A DNA stretch of 64,000 nucleotides from Anthocerotibacter panamensis C109 (GTDB lineage: Bacteria; Cyanobacteriota; Cyanobacteriia; Gloeobacterales; Anthocerotibacteraceae): NCBI RefSeq assembly GCF_018389385.1, contig NZ_CP062698.1, forward strand, positions 2,111,501 through 2,175,500, written 5' to 3'. The translations under genes and the position numbers were made by a program. Below the pieces are notes generated by a model. The model saw only the letters and a list, made by a program, of their open reading frames with translations, made no database searches and had not been told where the DNA came from. Shown in pieces: positions 34,323-41,929 of this stretch. How positions within the stretch are numbered: position 1 is the stretch's first letter; every line of letters begins with the position of its first letter.

Positions 34323-35210
34323 ATGCGTGTCCTGATTGTGTTTAACCCAACTTCCGGTCGGGCAGGGCAATCCCTCGCGGGAGTCTGCACCCTATGGCAC
34401 GAACAGGGTTGGCAGGTGGAATTATGCCCAACCGCAGGACCGGGAGAGGGGACGCGCTATGCATCCCAAGCTGCTAGTCAGGGTTACGACTTGGTCGTGG
34501 CAGCAGGCGGAGATGGTACCATCAACGAAGTTATCAACGGGTTGGCGGGAACAGATACAGCTCTGGCAACCCTACCGCTCGGCACCATGAACGTCTGGGC
34601 ACGGGAGTCGGGCCTACCCTTGGAGCCGATGGCAGCGGCGAGTGCGCTGCTCCACGGCCAAGTGCGGACTCTAGATCTGGGGCGGGCCAACGGGCGCTAT
34701 TTTTTGCTGATGGCAGGGATCGGGTTTGATGCTGCTATCACTCAAGGGGTTCATCCGCTTGCCAAGCGCCTCCTGGGAGGGCTCGCCTACGTGGTCCATG
34801 GACTACAGGTGGCCCTGGGTATCCAGGGTACACGGGTGCGTCTGGTCCTCGATGGTCAGGTACTTGAGGAGCGGGTTTTACTGGTAGTCATCGGCAACAG
34901 TCAACTCTACGGGGGCATAGTCAAGATCACGGACCGGGCGAGCATGGACGATGGTCTGTTGGATGTGCGGGTATTTAAGGGCAATGATTTCGCCAGTGCC
35001 CTGCACCATACCTTCGCGGTGCTCCTCAAACGCTCCGACTCCCAGGATCTAGCGATTGACTATTACCAAGCCCGCACCATACAGATACAGGCATCCCCTG
35101 CGCTACTGGTCCAAATAGACGGCGACCCGATCGGTCAAACCCCCATGACCTTTGAGGTGGTTCCCCGGGCGCTACGCGTCTGGATGCCCAAGCCTAATTT
35201 TCTAGGTTGA
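34323..35210 (+). CDS. Diacylglycerol kinase-family lipid kinase
   Basis: A 295-aa YegS/DgkB-type lipid kinase. The nucleotide site reads VLIVFNPTSGRAGQS at the start and VVAAGGDGTINEVINGLAG around residue 70; LPLGTMNVWARESGL and DGLLDVRVFKGNDF (second domain) complete the family. It should phosphorylate diacylglycerol or a related lipid at the inner membrane. The ATG at 34323 follows the Yip1-like stop by ten bases. Its 3' end overlaps the convergent hemA by 17 bases, with both stops inside the other gene. Confidence 0.9.
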   Translation: MRVLIVFNPTSGRAGQSLAGVCTLWHEQGWQVELCPTAGPGEGTRYASQAASQGYDLVVAAGGDGTINEVINGLAGTDTALATLPLGTMNVWARESGLPLEPMAAASALLHGQVRTLDLGRANGRYFLLMAGIGFDAAITQGVHPLAKRLLGGLAYVVHGLQVALGIQGTRVRLVLDGQVLEERVLLVVIGNSQLYGGIVKITDRASMDDGLLDVRVFKGNDFASALHHTFAVLLKRSDSQDLAIDYYQARTIQIQASPALLVQIDGDPIGQTPMTFEVVPRALRVWMPKPNFLG

Positions 35211-36468
35211 AGAGGGTCTGGAGTGCACGCATGGCCTGACGACGGGCTTGGACGTCCTGTTCGGCACGCAGTTTGAGGACTGGGTCGTGGAGAATCTTAT
35301 TGACAATAGCGCGGGTCAGCCCATCAATGATGTCCTGGTGTTTCCCGGCGAACTCTGTCCCCAAACGAGAAAGTGCCTTCTCTAGTTCGGCAAGGCGAAT
35401 CGACTCCAGTTTGCCATGCAGGGAATTGACGATGGGTACGGCCTCCAGAAACCGCCACCAATTCATGAACTGGTTTAGTTCATCCTCCAAGAGGATTTCA
35501 GCCTGCTGCACCATCTGCTGGCGGTAGGCCATATTGCGGTCTACCACTTCCTTAAGATCATCGACATTGTAGGCCCAGACGCCGTGTACCTGGACTACAT
35601 CCGGGGCGATGTTGCGCGGCATCCCGATGTCAAAAAAGGTCAAAGCTCGTTGAGCCCGGTCCATCCCCTCCAGGTGTTGGCGGGCCAGGATCGGCTCTTG
35701 GGTCGCAGTACAGGTGAAGACAAGGTCCGCTTCAGACACCGCCACCATCAGCTTTTCCCAAGGTAAAACGAGGATAGGTTGCTGTTGAAACTGAGCTGCG
35801 AGGCGCTCGGCTCGGTCAATAGAACGGTTGAGCAGGGTGATGCGGTCGGCTCCCTTGGCAATGAGGTGACGCAAGAAGAGTTCGCCCATATCACCTGCGC
35901 CGATAACCAGATTGTGTCGCCCCTTGAGCCCGCTCATTTTGGTGTGGGCTAACTCCACCGCCGCCGAAGAAATTGAGACTGCCTTGGTGCCGATTTCTGT
36001 CTCTGTACGTACCCGTTTACCCGCTTTGAGGCCAACTTTAAAAAGTTCGTTAAGGATACGCCCTGCTGTTTTGGCCTGCTGAGCAGCTTGATAGGTGCCC
36101 TTGACCTGGGCCAAGACCTGACCTTCGCCGAGGATCATCGAATCCAGACCCCCCGCTACCCGCAACAGGTGCATGATCGCGTCCTGATTGAGCAAGGTGA
36201 AAAGGTGTTGTCGCAGCGGGAGCAGAGGAGCCTGCCGGGATTGAGCCAAATACTGACTGATTTCCGGGAGACCATGCTCAATTTCGGAGAGGACTGCGTA
36301 GACCTCTAGACGATTGCAGGTGCTGAGGATGGCCGCCTCTTGGACGTGAGGGCAGGCGGCGACCAGTCCCTGGAGTGTTTCAGTAAGCCGGTCTGGAGCA
36401 ATGCTCAGGCGTTCACGAATTTCTACCGAAGCCGTCCGATGACTCAAGCCTACGACTGCAATGTGCAT
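35194..36468 (-). CDS. hemA: Glutamyl-tRNA reductase
   Basis: First committed step of tetrapyrrole (heme, chlorophyll, bilin) synthesis: reduces glutamyl-tRNA to glutamate-1-semialdehyde with NADPH. The catalytic Cys is C51 in STCNRLEVYAVL; GLSHRTASVEIRERL opens the protein; MILGEGQVLAQVK and the NADPH fold VIGAGDMGELFLRHLIAKGA follow; the dimerisation domain closes it. The length of 424 aa is normal. The N-terminal region that responds to heme in other bacteria is present. It is transcribed leftward after a short promoter region with a GTTGG/CCAAC hairpin. Confidence 0.97.
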   Translation of the reverse strand: MHIAVVGLSHRTASVEIRERLSIAPDRLTETLQGLVAACPHVQEAAILSTCNRLEVYAVLSEIEHGLPEISQYLAQSRQAPLLPLRQHLFTLLNQDAIMHLLRVAGGLDSMILGEGQVLAQVKGTYQAAQQAKTAGRILNELFKVGLKAGKRVRTETEIGTKAVSISSAAVELAHTKMSGLKGRHNLVIGAGDMGELFLRHLIAKGADRITLLNRSIDRAERLAAQFQQQPILVLPWEKLMVAVSEADLVFTCTATQEPILARQHLEGMDRAQRALTFFDIGMPRNIAPDVVQVHGVWAYNVDDLKEVVDRNMAYRQQMVQQAEILLEDELNQFMNWWRFLEAVPIVNSLHGKLESIRLAELEKALSRLGTEFAGKHQDIIDGLTRAIVNKILHDPVLKLRAEQDVQARRQAMRALQTLFNLEN

Positions 36469-36641
36469 GATCCCTTCCTTGAGTTGGGGGCGGTTGGCCT
36501 TGGCCCAACGGGAAAAAACAGTTGCTGAAGTAACCCAATCTTACCAGTCATAGGGTACTGAATGCGGTCCATGGGGAAAGGCTGCGTCGAACTGGATAGA
36601 ACCAAAAGCATCATACACCCCCGGCTCCTCCCAGACACAGC

Positions 36642-36676
36642 AAAAAAAGTGAGCGTGTCCCAGACACGCCCACTTT
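36642..36676 (-). terminator. Rho-independent terminator of ycf35
   Basis: Read on the minus strand, AAAGTGGGCGTGTC pairs with GACACGCTCACTTT (one mismatch) around a three-base loop, and a seven-T run follows. It lies 14 bp after the ycf35 stop and closes the leftward ribbon-helix-helix/ycf46/ycf35 run. Confidence 0.88.
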
Positions 36677-36689
36677 AGGGAAGGTGACA

Positions 36690-37067
36690 TTATTTTTGGA
36701 TAGTCAAACGGGTTGAGCCATCGTTGCTGACGCCCTGAGCAACCACTGTGTGACCCGTGCGACGGATCTCAGAGAGCGTTTTGTTCACAGCGTATTTTTG
36801 GTTGATGGAGTTGATGAGCTCGGTCTGATTGTGCTTCTTAGCAACGCCCCAGAGGTCGGCAATCAGGTCGAAGGACCCATCGGGATTGCGCGACCAGCCC
36901 AGGTCATACTCGCCTTCGAGCGTGGCAACGATGTCAGAACGGACGCGCTGACCGTTGTAGCCACGGACATCAGCCTGGGTTTTCACAGAGATGCCCAGGT
37001 CCTTCAAAGAGGTCTTCAGGATTTCGGCATCGGTGATTTTGGTGCGGAGTGTGCTAAAATGTGACAT
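36690..37067 (-). CDS. ycf35: Ycf35 (DUF1257) protein
   Basis: A 125-aa protein of the Ycf35/DUF1257 family, encoded in cyanobacteria and some algal plastids. Family segments are HFSTLRTKITDAEILKTSLK, GYNGQRVRSDIVATLEG, YDLGWSRNPDGSFDLIADLW and a C-terminal TGHTVVAQGVSNDGSTRLTI. Probably soluble; its role is unknown. AGGAG lies 7 nt before the ATG. It is downstream of ycf46 (90 bases apart) and ends at a strong terminator, suggesting a common transcript. Confidence 0.95.
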   Translation of the reverse strand: MSHFSTLRTKITDAEILKTSLKDLGISVKTQADVRGYNGQRVRSDIVATLEGEYDLGWSRNPDGSFDLIADLWGVAKKHNQTELINSINQKYAVNKTLSEIRRTGHTVVAQGVSNDGSTRLTIQK

Positions 37068-37157
37068 TGTGTGTCTCCTGTGTTTACAAAGTTAAACCAC
37101 TTACGTCCTGTGTCTCAGGGTAGAAGTTGAGAGCTTGGCGGTTCCTTCGCTTCATTC

Positions 37158-38669
37158 CTAAAACTCAGCGCGTAAGTACTCGGCGAAATTGGCTGCAGCC
37201 GGTCTGGCCCGGTTGCGAGCCCAATCACGCAAAAGGGTAACCTGCTCCATCATGGTGCGGGAGAGAGGCATCGTGGAGCGCAGTGCCGACAGGATATCGA
37301 ACTGCGTAAACTCCCGTTCCTTTTGCGCAAAAGCTTCATACATGGCAGCCACAATGGCCTGCTCAATCTCGGCCCCCGAGAAGCCATCGCAGGATTTAGC
37401 CAGTTCTTCGATGTTGAACCGGGCAAAGTCCTTGCGCCGCTTGCTCAAGTGAATGCGGAAGACTTCCATCCGCTCATCTAGGGTCGGTAAATCAACAAAG
37501 AAAATCTCGTCAAAACGCCCCTTACGCAAGAATTCACTCGGTAGGCGTTCTACCCGGTTAGCAGTAGCCATGACAAAGACCGGTGAATTTTTCTCTTGCA
37601 TCCAAGTCAGAAAGCTCCCGAAAATCCGTGAGGAAGTACCGCCATCGGAATCAGCAGAGCCCGCCGCTCCAGCAAATGCCTTGTCTACTTCATCAATGAA
37701 AAGGATAGCTGGAGAGATGGATTCGGCAACCCGGAGGGCGTTGCGCAGGTTGGCTTCAGAGCGACCCACCATAGAGCCGTCATAGACTCGGCCCATGTCT
37801 AACCTCAAAAGCGGCAGACCCCAAAGCTTGGCAGTGGTCTTAGCAATGAGGGACTTGCCGCATCCAGGGACTCCCAGGATCAACATACCCTTAGGCTGGG
37901 GTAGACCGTACTGACGCGCGCGTTCGGTAAAGGCATTGGCCCGTTGGGTCAGCCAGCGCTTCAGTTCAGAAAGACCGCCTACAGCATCAATGGTTTCATC
38001 TATCTCCAGAAATTCCAAGATGCCGTTGCGCTTGATAATCTGTTTCTTCTCGGAAAGAATGATGTCTACTTCAGCTTCGGTTAGCTTGCCCGCTACTACA
38101 TCCGCCTTGCGGTACACTTTGTCCGCTTCATCACGAGTGAGGCCCAGAGCCGCTTTGAGAAGTTTTTCGCGGGTCTCGGGGGTGACGCGCTTCTTGCCAA
38201 AATTGATCTTGAGGTGCTGATTGAGGACTTCGTCCAACTCCTGCATGTCAGGGAGGGGATATTCCACCACCACCACATCTTTCTCAAGCTCAACCGGAAT
38301 ATTCTGCATGGGGGACATCAGGATCACTGTCTTCTGAATCCCCTTGAAGCCTGCGACCGCATCTCTTAGCCAACGGTTGACTTCAGCGTTCTCAATAAAC
38401 GGATGCAGGTCCTTGAAAATGAAAATGGCGTGCTCTTTATAACGGTTGGCCCACTCAATGGCAGCCTGGGGGGAGATGGTGTTGTGCTGGGTCGGCGCAT
38501 TGGGGCGACCATATTCAACCATTCCGTGGGTCACAGTCCAGACAAACACGTGATGGTGGGGTTTGGCCTGAGCAATACGCGCAATTGCTTCTTCCGCCCG
38601 CTCTTCCTCGAAGGTCACCAGGTAGATGATGGGGTATTGAGCTTGAATCAGGACTTCAACTTCACGCAT
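37158..38669 (-). CDS. ycf46: Ycf46-like AAA+ ATPase
   Basis: A 503-aa AAA+ protein of the Ycf46 type. An N-terminal domain (1-225) resembles a P-loop-free sensor module. The AAA core follows, with Walker A GVPGCGKS (266-273), Walker B AILFIDEVDKAF (321-332), sensor-1 MATANR and the arginine region FLRKGRFDEIF. Close relatives of the family are linked to CO2 uptake and carbon-limitation responses in cyanobacteria, without a defined client. It sits between the ribbon-helix-helix gene and ycf35 on the same strand. Confidence 0.93.
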   Translation of the reverse strand: MREVEVLIQAQYPIIYLVTFEEERAEEAIARIAQAKPHHHVFVWTVTHGMVEYGRPNAPTQHNTISPQAAIEWANRYKEHAIFIFKDLHPFIENAEVNRWLRDAVAGFKGIQKTVILMSPMQNIPVELEKDVVVVEYPLPDMQELDEVLNQHLKINFGKKRVTPETREKLLKAALGLTRDEADKVYRKADVVAGKLTEAEVDIILSEKKQIIKRNGILEFLEIDETIDAVGGLSELKRWLTQRANAFTERARQYGLPQPKGMLILGVPGCGKSLIAKTTAKLWGLPLLRLDMGRVYDGSMVGRSEANLRNALRVAESISPAILFIDEVDKAFAGAAGSADSDGGTSSRIFGSFLTWMQEKNSPVFVMATANRVERLPSEFLRKGRFDEIFFVDLPTLDERMEVFRIHLSKRRKDFARFNIEELAKSCDGFSGAEIEQAIVAAMYEAFAQKEREFTQFDILSALRSTMPLSRTMMEQVTLLRDWARNRARPAAANFAEYLRAEF

Positions 38670-38712
38670 TACACCACCTACTGACAGTTACATCGACCCG
38701 ACACGTACCAAC

Positions 38713-39057
38713 TCAGTAGCAGGAAGAGAGGACTGGGGTATCATGGTGCGTCCCGAGAGTGGGGCGCGGGGGTTCTTCATCTAGGAGGACAGCACTAGTC
38801 TCCGGCAAGCCGGTAAGTTCACCTTCTCTCAAGACCAGAGGCGTAGTGCAGGCAGGACAGGCGTAGAGACGGTAGGCTTGGCCCATTCGTTCCTCCACCA
38901 AGTCCGCATGTGCCAAGTAAAAGCCCAGAGCCCGTTCGGCCAATGTAGACATGGCCTCATTTTCCAGGGCTGCCCGGATCTTGAGTTGGCGATGCACCTC
39001 GGGTGAGATATAAAGCGTAACTTTGTCTTTCTGCTTTTCTTCGAGTTTGGCTTGCAT
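38713..39057 (-). CDS. Ribbon-helix-helix-like protein with CPAC ribbon
   Basis: A 114-aa protein: the segment KVTLYISPEVHRQLKIRAAL followed by a helix (STLAERALGFYLAHADLVEE) has the pattern of a ribbon-helix-helix DNA-binding or dimerisation unit. A short zinc-ribbon-like half with one CPAC pair (LYACPACTTPLVLREGE) and an acidic tail follow. Relatives with this combination occur in cyanobacteria. Being the first gene of a leftward run with ycf46 and ycf35, it could regulate them, though there is no direct evidence. Confidence 0.75.
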   Translation of the reverse strand: MQAKLEEKQKDKVTLYISPEVHRQLKIRAALENEAMSTLAERALGFYLAHADLVEERMGQAYRLYACPACTTPLVLREGELTGLPETSAVLLDEEPPRPTLGTHHDTPVLSSCY

Positions 39058-39201
39058 GGCTGTTGGGTTGCTCGCGTCGCATCGCGTAGGGTCATCATAG
39101 CCAGCGCACCGTCATGACGGCAAGTTTTTAACATTTCTTTACACCTCTCATGGCGGGGTCTCGTGTGGGGTCATAATTAAGATACGTTTTCAGGAAAGAT
39201 T

Positions 39202-39945
39202 GTGCCTGACCCCCAGGTAGGAAGGGTATATCTCGTCGGTGCCGGACCTGGCGATCCAGGCTTGATGACGCTCAAGGGCAAAGCCCTTTTGGAGCACGCG
39301 GATGTGGTCATCTACGATGCCTTGGTGAGCCCCGAAGTCCTCCAGATGATTCATCCGCAGGCGGAATTGATCTATGCGGGCAAGCGAGCAGGGATGCATT
39401 CGCTCTCGCAAGAGGAGATTATCCAACTGCTGCTCACCAAAGTTCAGACCCATGCTGTCGTCGTGCGTCTCAAGGGCGGTGACCCGTTTATCTTTGGGCG
39501 TGGGGGAGAGGAACTGCTTGCGCTGCAAGGACAGGGAATTTCGGTGGAGGTCATTCCAGGAGTGACCGCAGGGGTGGCGGCTCCGGCTTACTGCGGTGTG
39601 CCCCTCACCCATCGGGGGCTCAGTTCCTCCGTTGCTTTTGTCACAGGGCATGAGGTGATAGGCGATTACCAGAGTCAGGTGGACTGGGCATCCTTGGCAC
39701 ACAGCGTCGAAACCCTGGTCATCTACATGGGGATTCAACAACTCCCGGTGATCGTCGAAGCCCTGCTCCACGCAGGGAAGGACCGGGACACGCCCATCCT
39801 GCTGGTCCGTTGGGGGACAACTCCGCGCCAGGAGCGCCTCACCGGCACGCTAGAGACTATTGTTGCCACGGTGAAAGCCGTCAACTTCGCTGCCCCGGCC
39901 ATTATCGTGATTGGAGCAGTGGTGGGGTTGGCTCCACCCCCATGA
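39202..39945 (+). CDS. cobA: Uroporphyrinogen-III C-methyltransferase
   Basis: Methylates uroporphyrinogen III twice with SAM to precorrin-2, the branch towards siroheme and cobalamin. The SAM-binding start GRVYLVGAGPGDPGLMTLKG, the catalytic loop VVRLKGGDPFIFGRGGEE and EVIPGVTAGVAAPAYCGVPLTHRG are all intact. It is a single-domain (SUMT) enzyme of 247 aa, not the CysG fusion. It starts with GTG behind CAGGAAAGAT. The distance to the ribbon-helix-helix gene (divergent) is about 145 bases. Confidence 0.96.
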   Translation: MPDPQVGRVYLVGAGPGDPGLMTLKGKALLEHADVVIYDALVSPEVLQMIHPQAELIYAGKRAGMHSLSQEEIIQLLLTKVQTHAVVVRLKGGDPFIFGRGGEELLALQGQGISVEVIPGVTAGVAAPAYCGVPLTHRGLSSSVAFVTGHEVIGDYQSQVDWASLAHSVETLVIYMGIQQLPVIVEALLHAGKDRDTPILLVRWGTTPRQERLTGTLETIVATVKAVNFAAPAIIVIGAVVGLAPPP

Positions 39946-40027
39946 AGCCAGCCCGTGGGTCAATCGCGGACGGACATCCGATAGCCCGATCCGAGCATTT
40001 AGATCGCTCTTTTTCAGGAGCATGGTC

Positions 40028-40492
40028 CTATTTTGGCCCATCCCACACCACTACTACCGAGAAGCGATTCAAGAAGTGGTCTTTCTCGTTGCGGTTGAGC
40101 AATGCGGTGCTTTGTGCGTTGCTTAAGACCAAATCTCCGCCTTTCATCCCAAGGGCTCTAACCACCATGGGGCTGAGTCCGACGCGGTGAACCAGACTTT
40201 TTGCTTCCTCGATAGTGAATGCGTAGAGGGCAGTGCCCAAAGCCGAAATTGTGTCGGTATCGAGTTGGGTATCCATCTCTGGAGTCGTATAGACCTGTGC
40301 CCCCGCCCGGTTAAAGAGGCGCATTGCGACACTGGGGCTAAAATTTAGACCACGGGCATCGACGATAACCCCACTAACTTGAGGCTGTTGTTCCCGCTCT
40401 GCCTGAACATCAAAAAGTTGTGCACGTAGGGGCAAGCATGGAATCGATACCATCACGAGCAGAAACGTAACGTAAAAAGTGCGAAGCGGCAT
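40028..40492 (-). CDS. Secreted protein with LPP20/FlgP-like motif
   Basis: A 154-aa exported protein. Residues 1-24 form a Sec signal peptide (FYVTFLLVMVSIPCLPLRA). The mature part contains SGVIVDARGLNFSPSVAMRL, which matches the VDARG segment of LPP20/FlgP-type outer-membrane lipoproteins, and ends in a mixed alpha-beta domain. There is a Cys in the signal (IPCLPLRA), but its position does not make a proper lipobox. Function unknown. It faces the furA gene divergently. Confidence 0.6.
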   Translation of the reverse strand: MPLRTFYVTFLLVMVSIPCLPLRAQLFDVQAEREQQPQVSGVIVDARGLNFSPSVAMRLFNRAGAQVYTTPEMDTQLDTDTISALGTALYAFTIEEAKSLVHRVGLSPMVVRALGMKGGDLVLSNAQSTALLNRNEKDHFLNRFSVVVVWDGPK

Positions 40493-40629
40493 AGTCTGAC
40501 GGATTACACGTAGATATCAGTATAGTCGGTCATCCAGGTAGAAATAGCGGCGTTTTCAGCAGGTACACCAACAGGCAAACCCCAATCTCCACAGCTATTT
40601 GCTAAATATTTGCATTACTGATCCCATCC

Positions 40630-40658
40630 TTGAAATAGGCTATCCTTGGCAATAAGAC
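40630..40658 (+). promoter_or_regulatory. Sigma-70-type promoter of furA
   Basis: TTGAAA and TAAGAC are separated by exactly 17 bp, 20 bp before the furA ATG. FurA often autoregulates, and the AT-rich spacing would let it bind here, but no clear iron box was seen. Confidence 0.5.
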
Positions 40659-40678
40659 TAGGCCAGTTGCGAAAAGCC

Positions 40679-41140
40679 ATGAACACTCTGTACTCTCCAG
40701 CGACGCTCAAGGCCGAACTCAACGCCAAGGGTTGGCGGCTGACTCCCCAACGGGAGGTCATCCTCAAAATTTTTCAAGAGCTGCCTCAGGGAAATCACCT
40801 GAGCGCCGAGGATCTGCACGAACAGTTGGTTGGTTTGGACCAAGACATCAGTCTATCTACGGTCTACCGCACCCTAAAGCTGTTGGCCCGTATGGGCATT
40901 CTACGCCAACTGGAACTGGCCGAAGGACACAAGCACTACGAACTAAACCAGCCCCACCCCTACCACCACCACCATCTGGTCTGTGTGCGCTGCAATAAGA
41001 CCATCGAATTCAAAAGTACCTCTATTCTCCAGGTGGGCTCGAAACAGGCGCAGGAATATGGCTACAAACTTCTGGATTGCCAGCTTACGATCCATGCCAT
41101 CTGCCCGGAATGCCAACGTTCCATTGTTCCTGGCTGGTAA
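40679..41140 (+). CDS. fur: FurA, ferric uptake regulator
   Basis: A 153-aa Fur-family repressor that resembles cyanobacterial FurA almost throughout: LKAELNAKGWRLTPQREVIL (winged-helix DNA-binding domain), FQELPQGNHLSAEDLHEQL, LSTVYRTLKLLARMGILRQL and KHYELNQPHPYHHHHLVCVR. The dimerisation domain carries two CxxC sites, VCVRCNKT and CPECQRS. FurA represses iron-uptake genes when iron is plentiful and also senses heme and redox state. The ATG at 40679 is chosen; the 11 upstream codons are not conserved. The window also holds a TonB-dependent receptor and a ferritin-like gene as likely targets. Confidence 0.95.
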   Translation: MNTLYSPATLKAELNAKGWRLTPQREVILKIFQELPQGNHLSAEDLHEQLVGLDQDISLSTVYRTLKLLARMGILRQLELAEGHKHYELNQPHPYHHHHLVCVRCNKTIEFKSTSILQVGSKQAQEYGYKLLDCQLTIHAICPECQRSIVPGW

Positions 41141-41153
41141 TGTAGTGCCGTAT

Positions 41154-41915
41154 CTAATCCAGGCAGGTCAGGATCTCGACACCCTTCTCCGTCACAGCAA
41201 GGGTATGCTCGAACTGGGCGCTGAGGGAACGGTCTTTGGTCACCACCGTCCAGCCGTCCGCTAAAATCTCTACTTCAAAGCCCCCGATATTGATCATCGG
41301 CTCAATCGTAAAGACCATTCCGGGTCTGAGTTTGAGTCCTCTTCCGCGCGTCCCATAGTGCATTACCTGGGGCTCGGTGTGGAAGATTTGCCCGATACCA
41401 TGGCCGCAGAAATTGCGGACCACGCTATAGCCTCTGGCCTGCGCATGCTGCTGGATCGCCGCTCCAATATCCCCCAAACGTCCTCCCGGCTTGACCTCGG
41501 CAATGCCTAGCATCAAACATTCTTGGGTTGTCTCTACCAGACGCTGGACTTGGGGGCTGACAGTACCCACATAGAACGTGGCACTGGTGTCTCCGTACCA
41601 ACCATCGAGAATCGGCGTGACATCAATATTAATGATGTCCCCTTCCTTAAGAATTTGCTGGGGGGTGGGAATGCCGTGGCAGACCACGTAATTGATACTG
41701 GTGCAGATGTGCTTAGGGAATCCGTGATAGCCGTAGGGGGCGCTCACCGCTCCGTGGGCTTGGGTCCAAGCTTCACACAAGCGGTCTAGTTCTTCGGTGG
41801 TCACGCCCGGTTGGACGTAAGGACGGATGTATTCGAGGAGTTGGGCGGCGAGCCTACCCGCCGCCCGCATCTTCTTGAGTTCCCGGCCCGATTTGATCTC
41901 GACCGCTTCGACCAT
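41154..41915 (-). CDS. map: Methionine aminopeptidase, type I
   Basis: Removes the N-terminal Met from nascent proteins. The five metal ligands are visible: two Asp in INIDVTPILDGWYGDTSATF, His in FCGHGIGQIFHTEP, Glu in VFTIEPMINIG and Glu in SAQFEHTLAVTEKG. It has the short (253 aa) single-domain form without an N-terminal zinc extension. It starts 14 bases after the glyA stop, on the same strand, so glyA-map is probably an operon. Confidence 0.97.
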   Translation of the reverse strand: MVEAVEIKSGRELKKMRAAGRLAAQLLEYIRPYVQPGVTTEELDRLCEAWTQAHGAVSAPYGYHGFPKHICTSINYVVCHGIPTPQQILKEGDIINIDVTPILDGWYGDTSATFYVGTVSPQVQRLVETTQECLMLGIAEVKPGGRLGDIGAAIQQHAQARGYSVVRNFCGHGIGQIFHTEPQVMHYGTRGRGLKLRPGMVFTIEPMINIGGFEVEILADGWTVVTKDRSLSAQFEHTLAVTEKGVEILTCLD

Positions 41916-41929
41916 CAGCTAGGCTCCTA

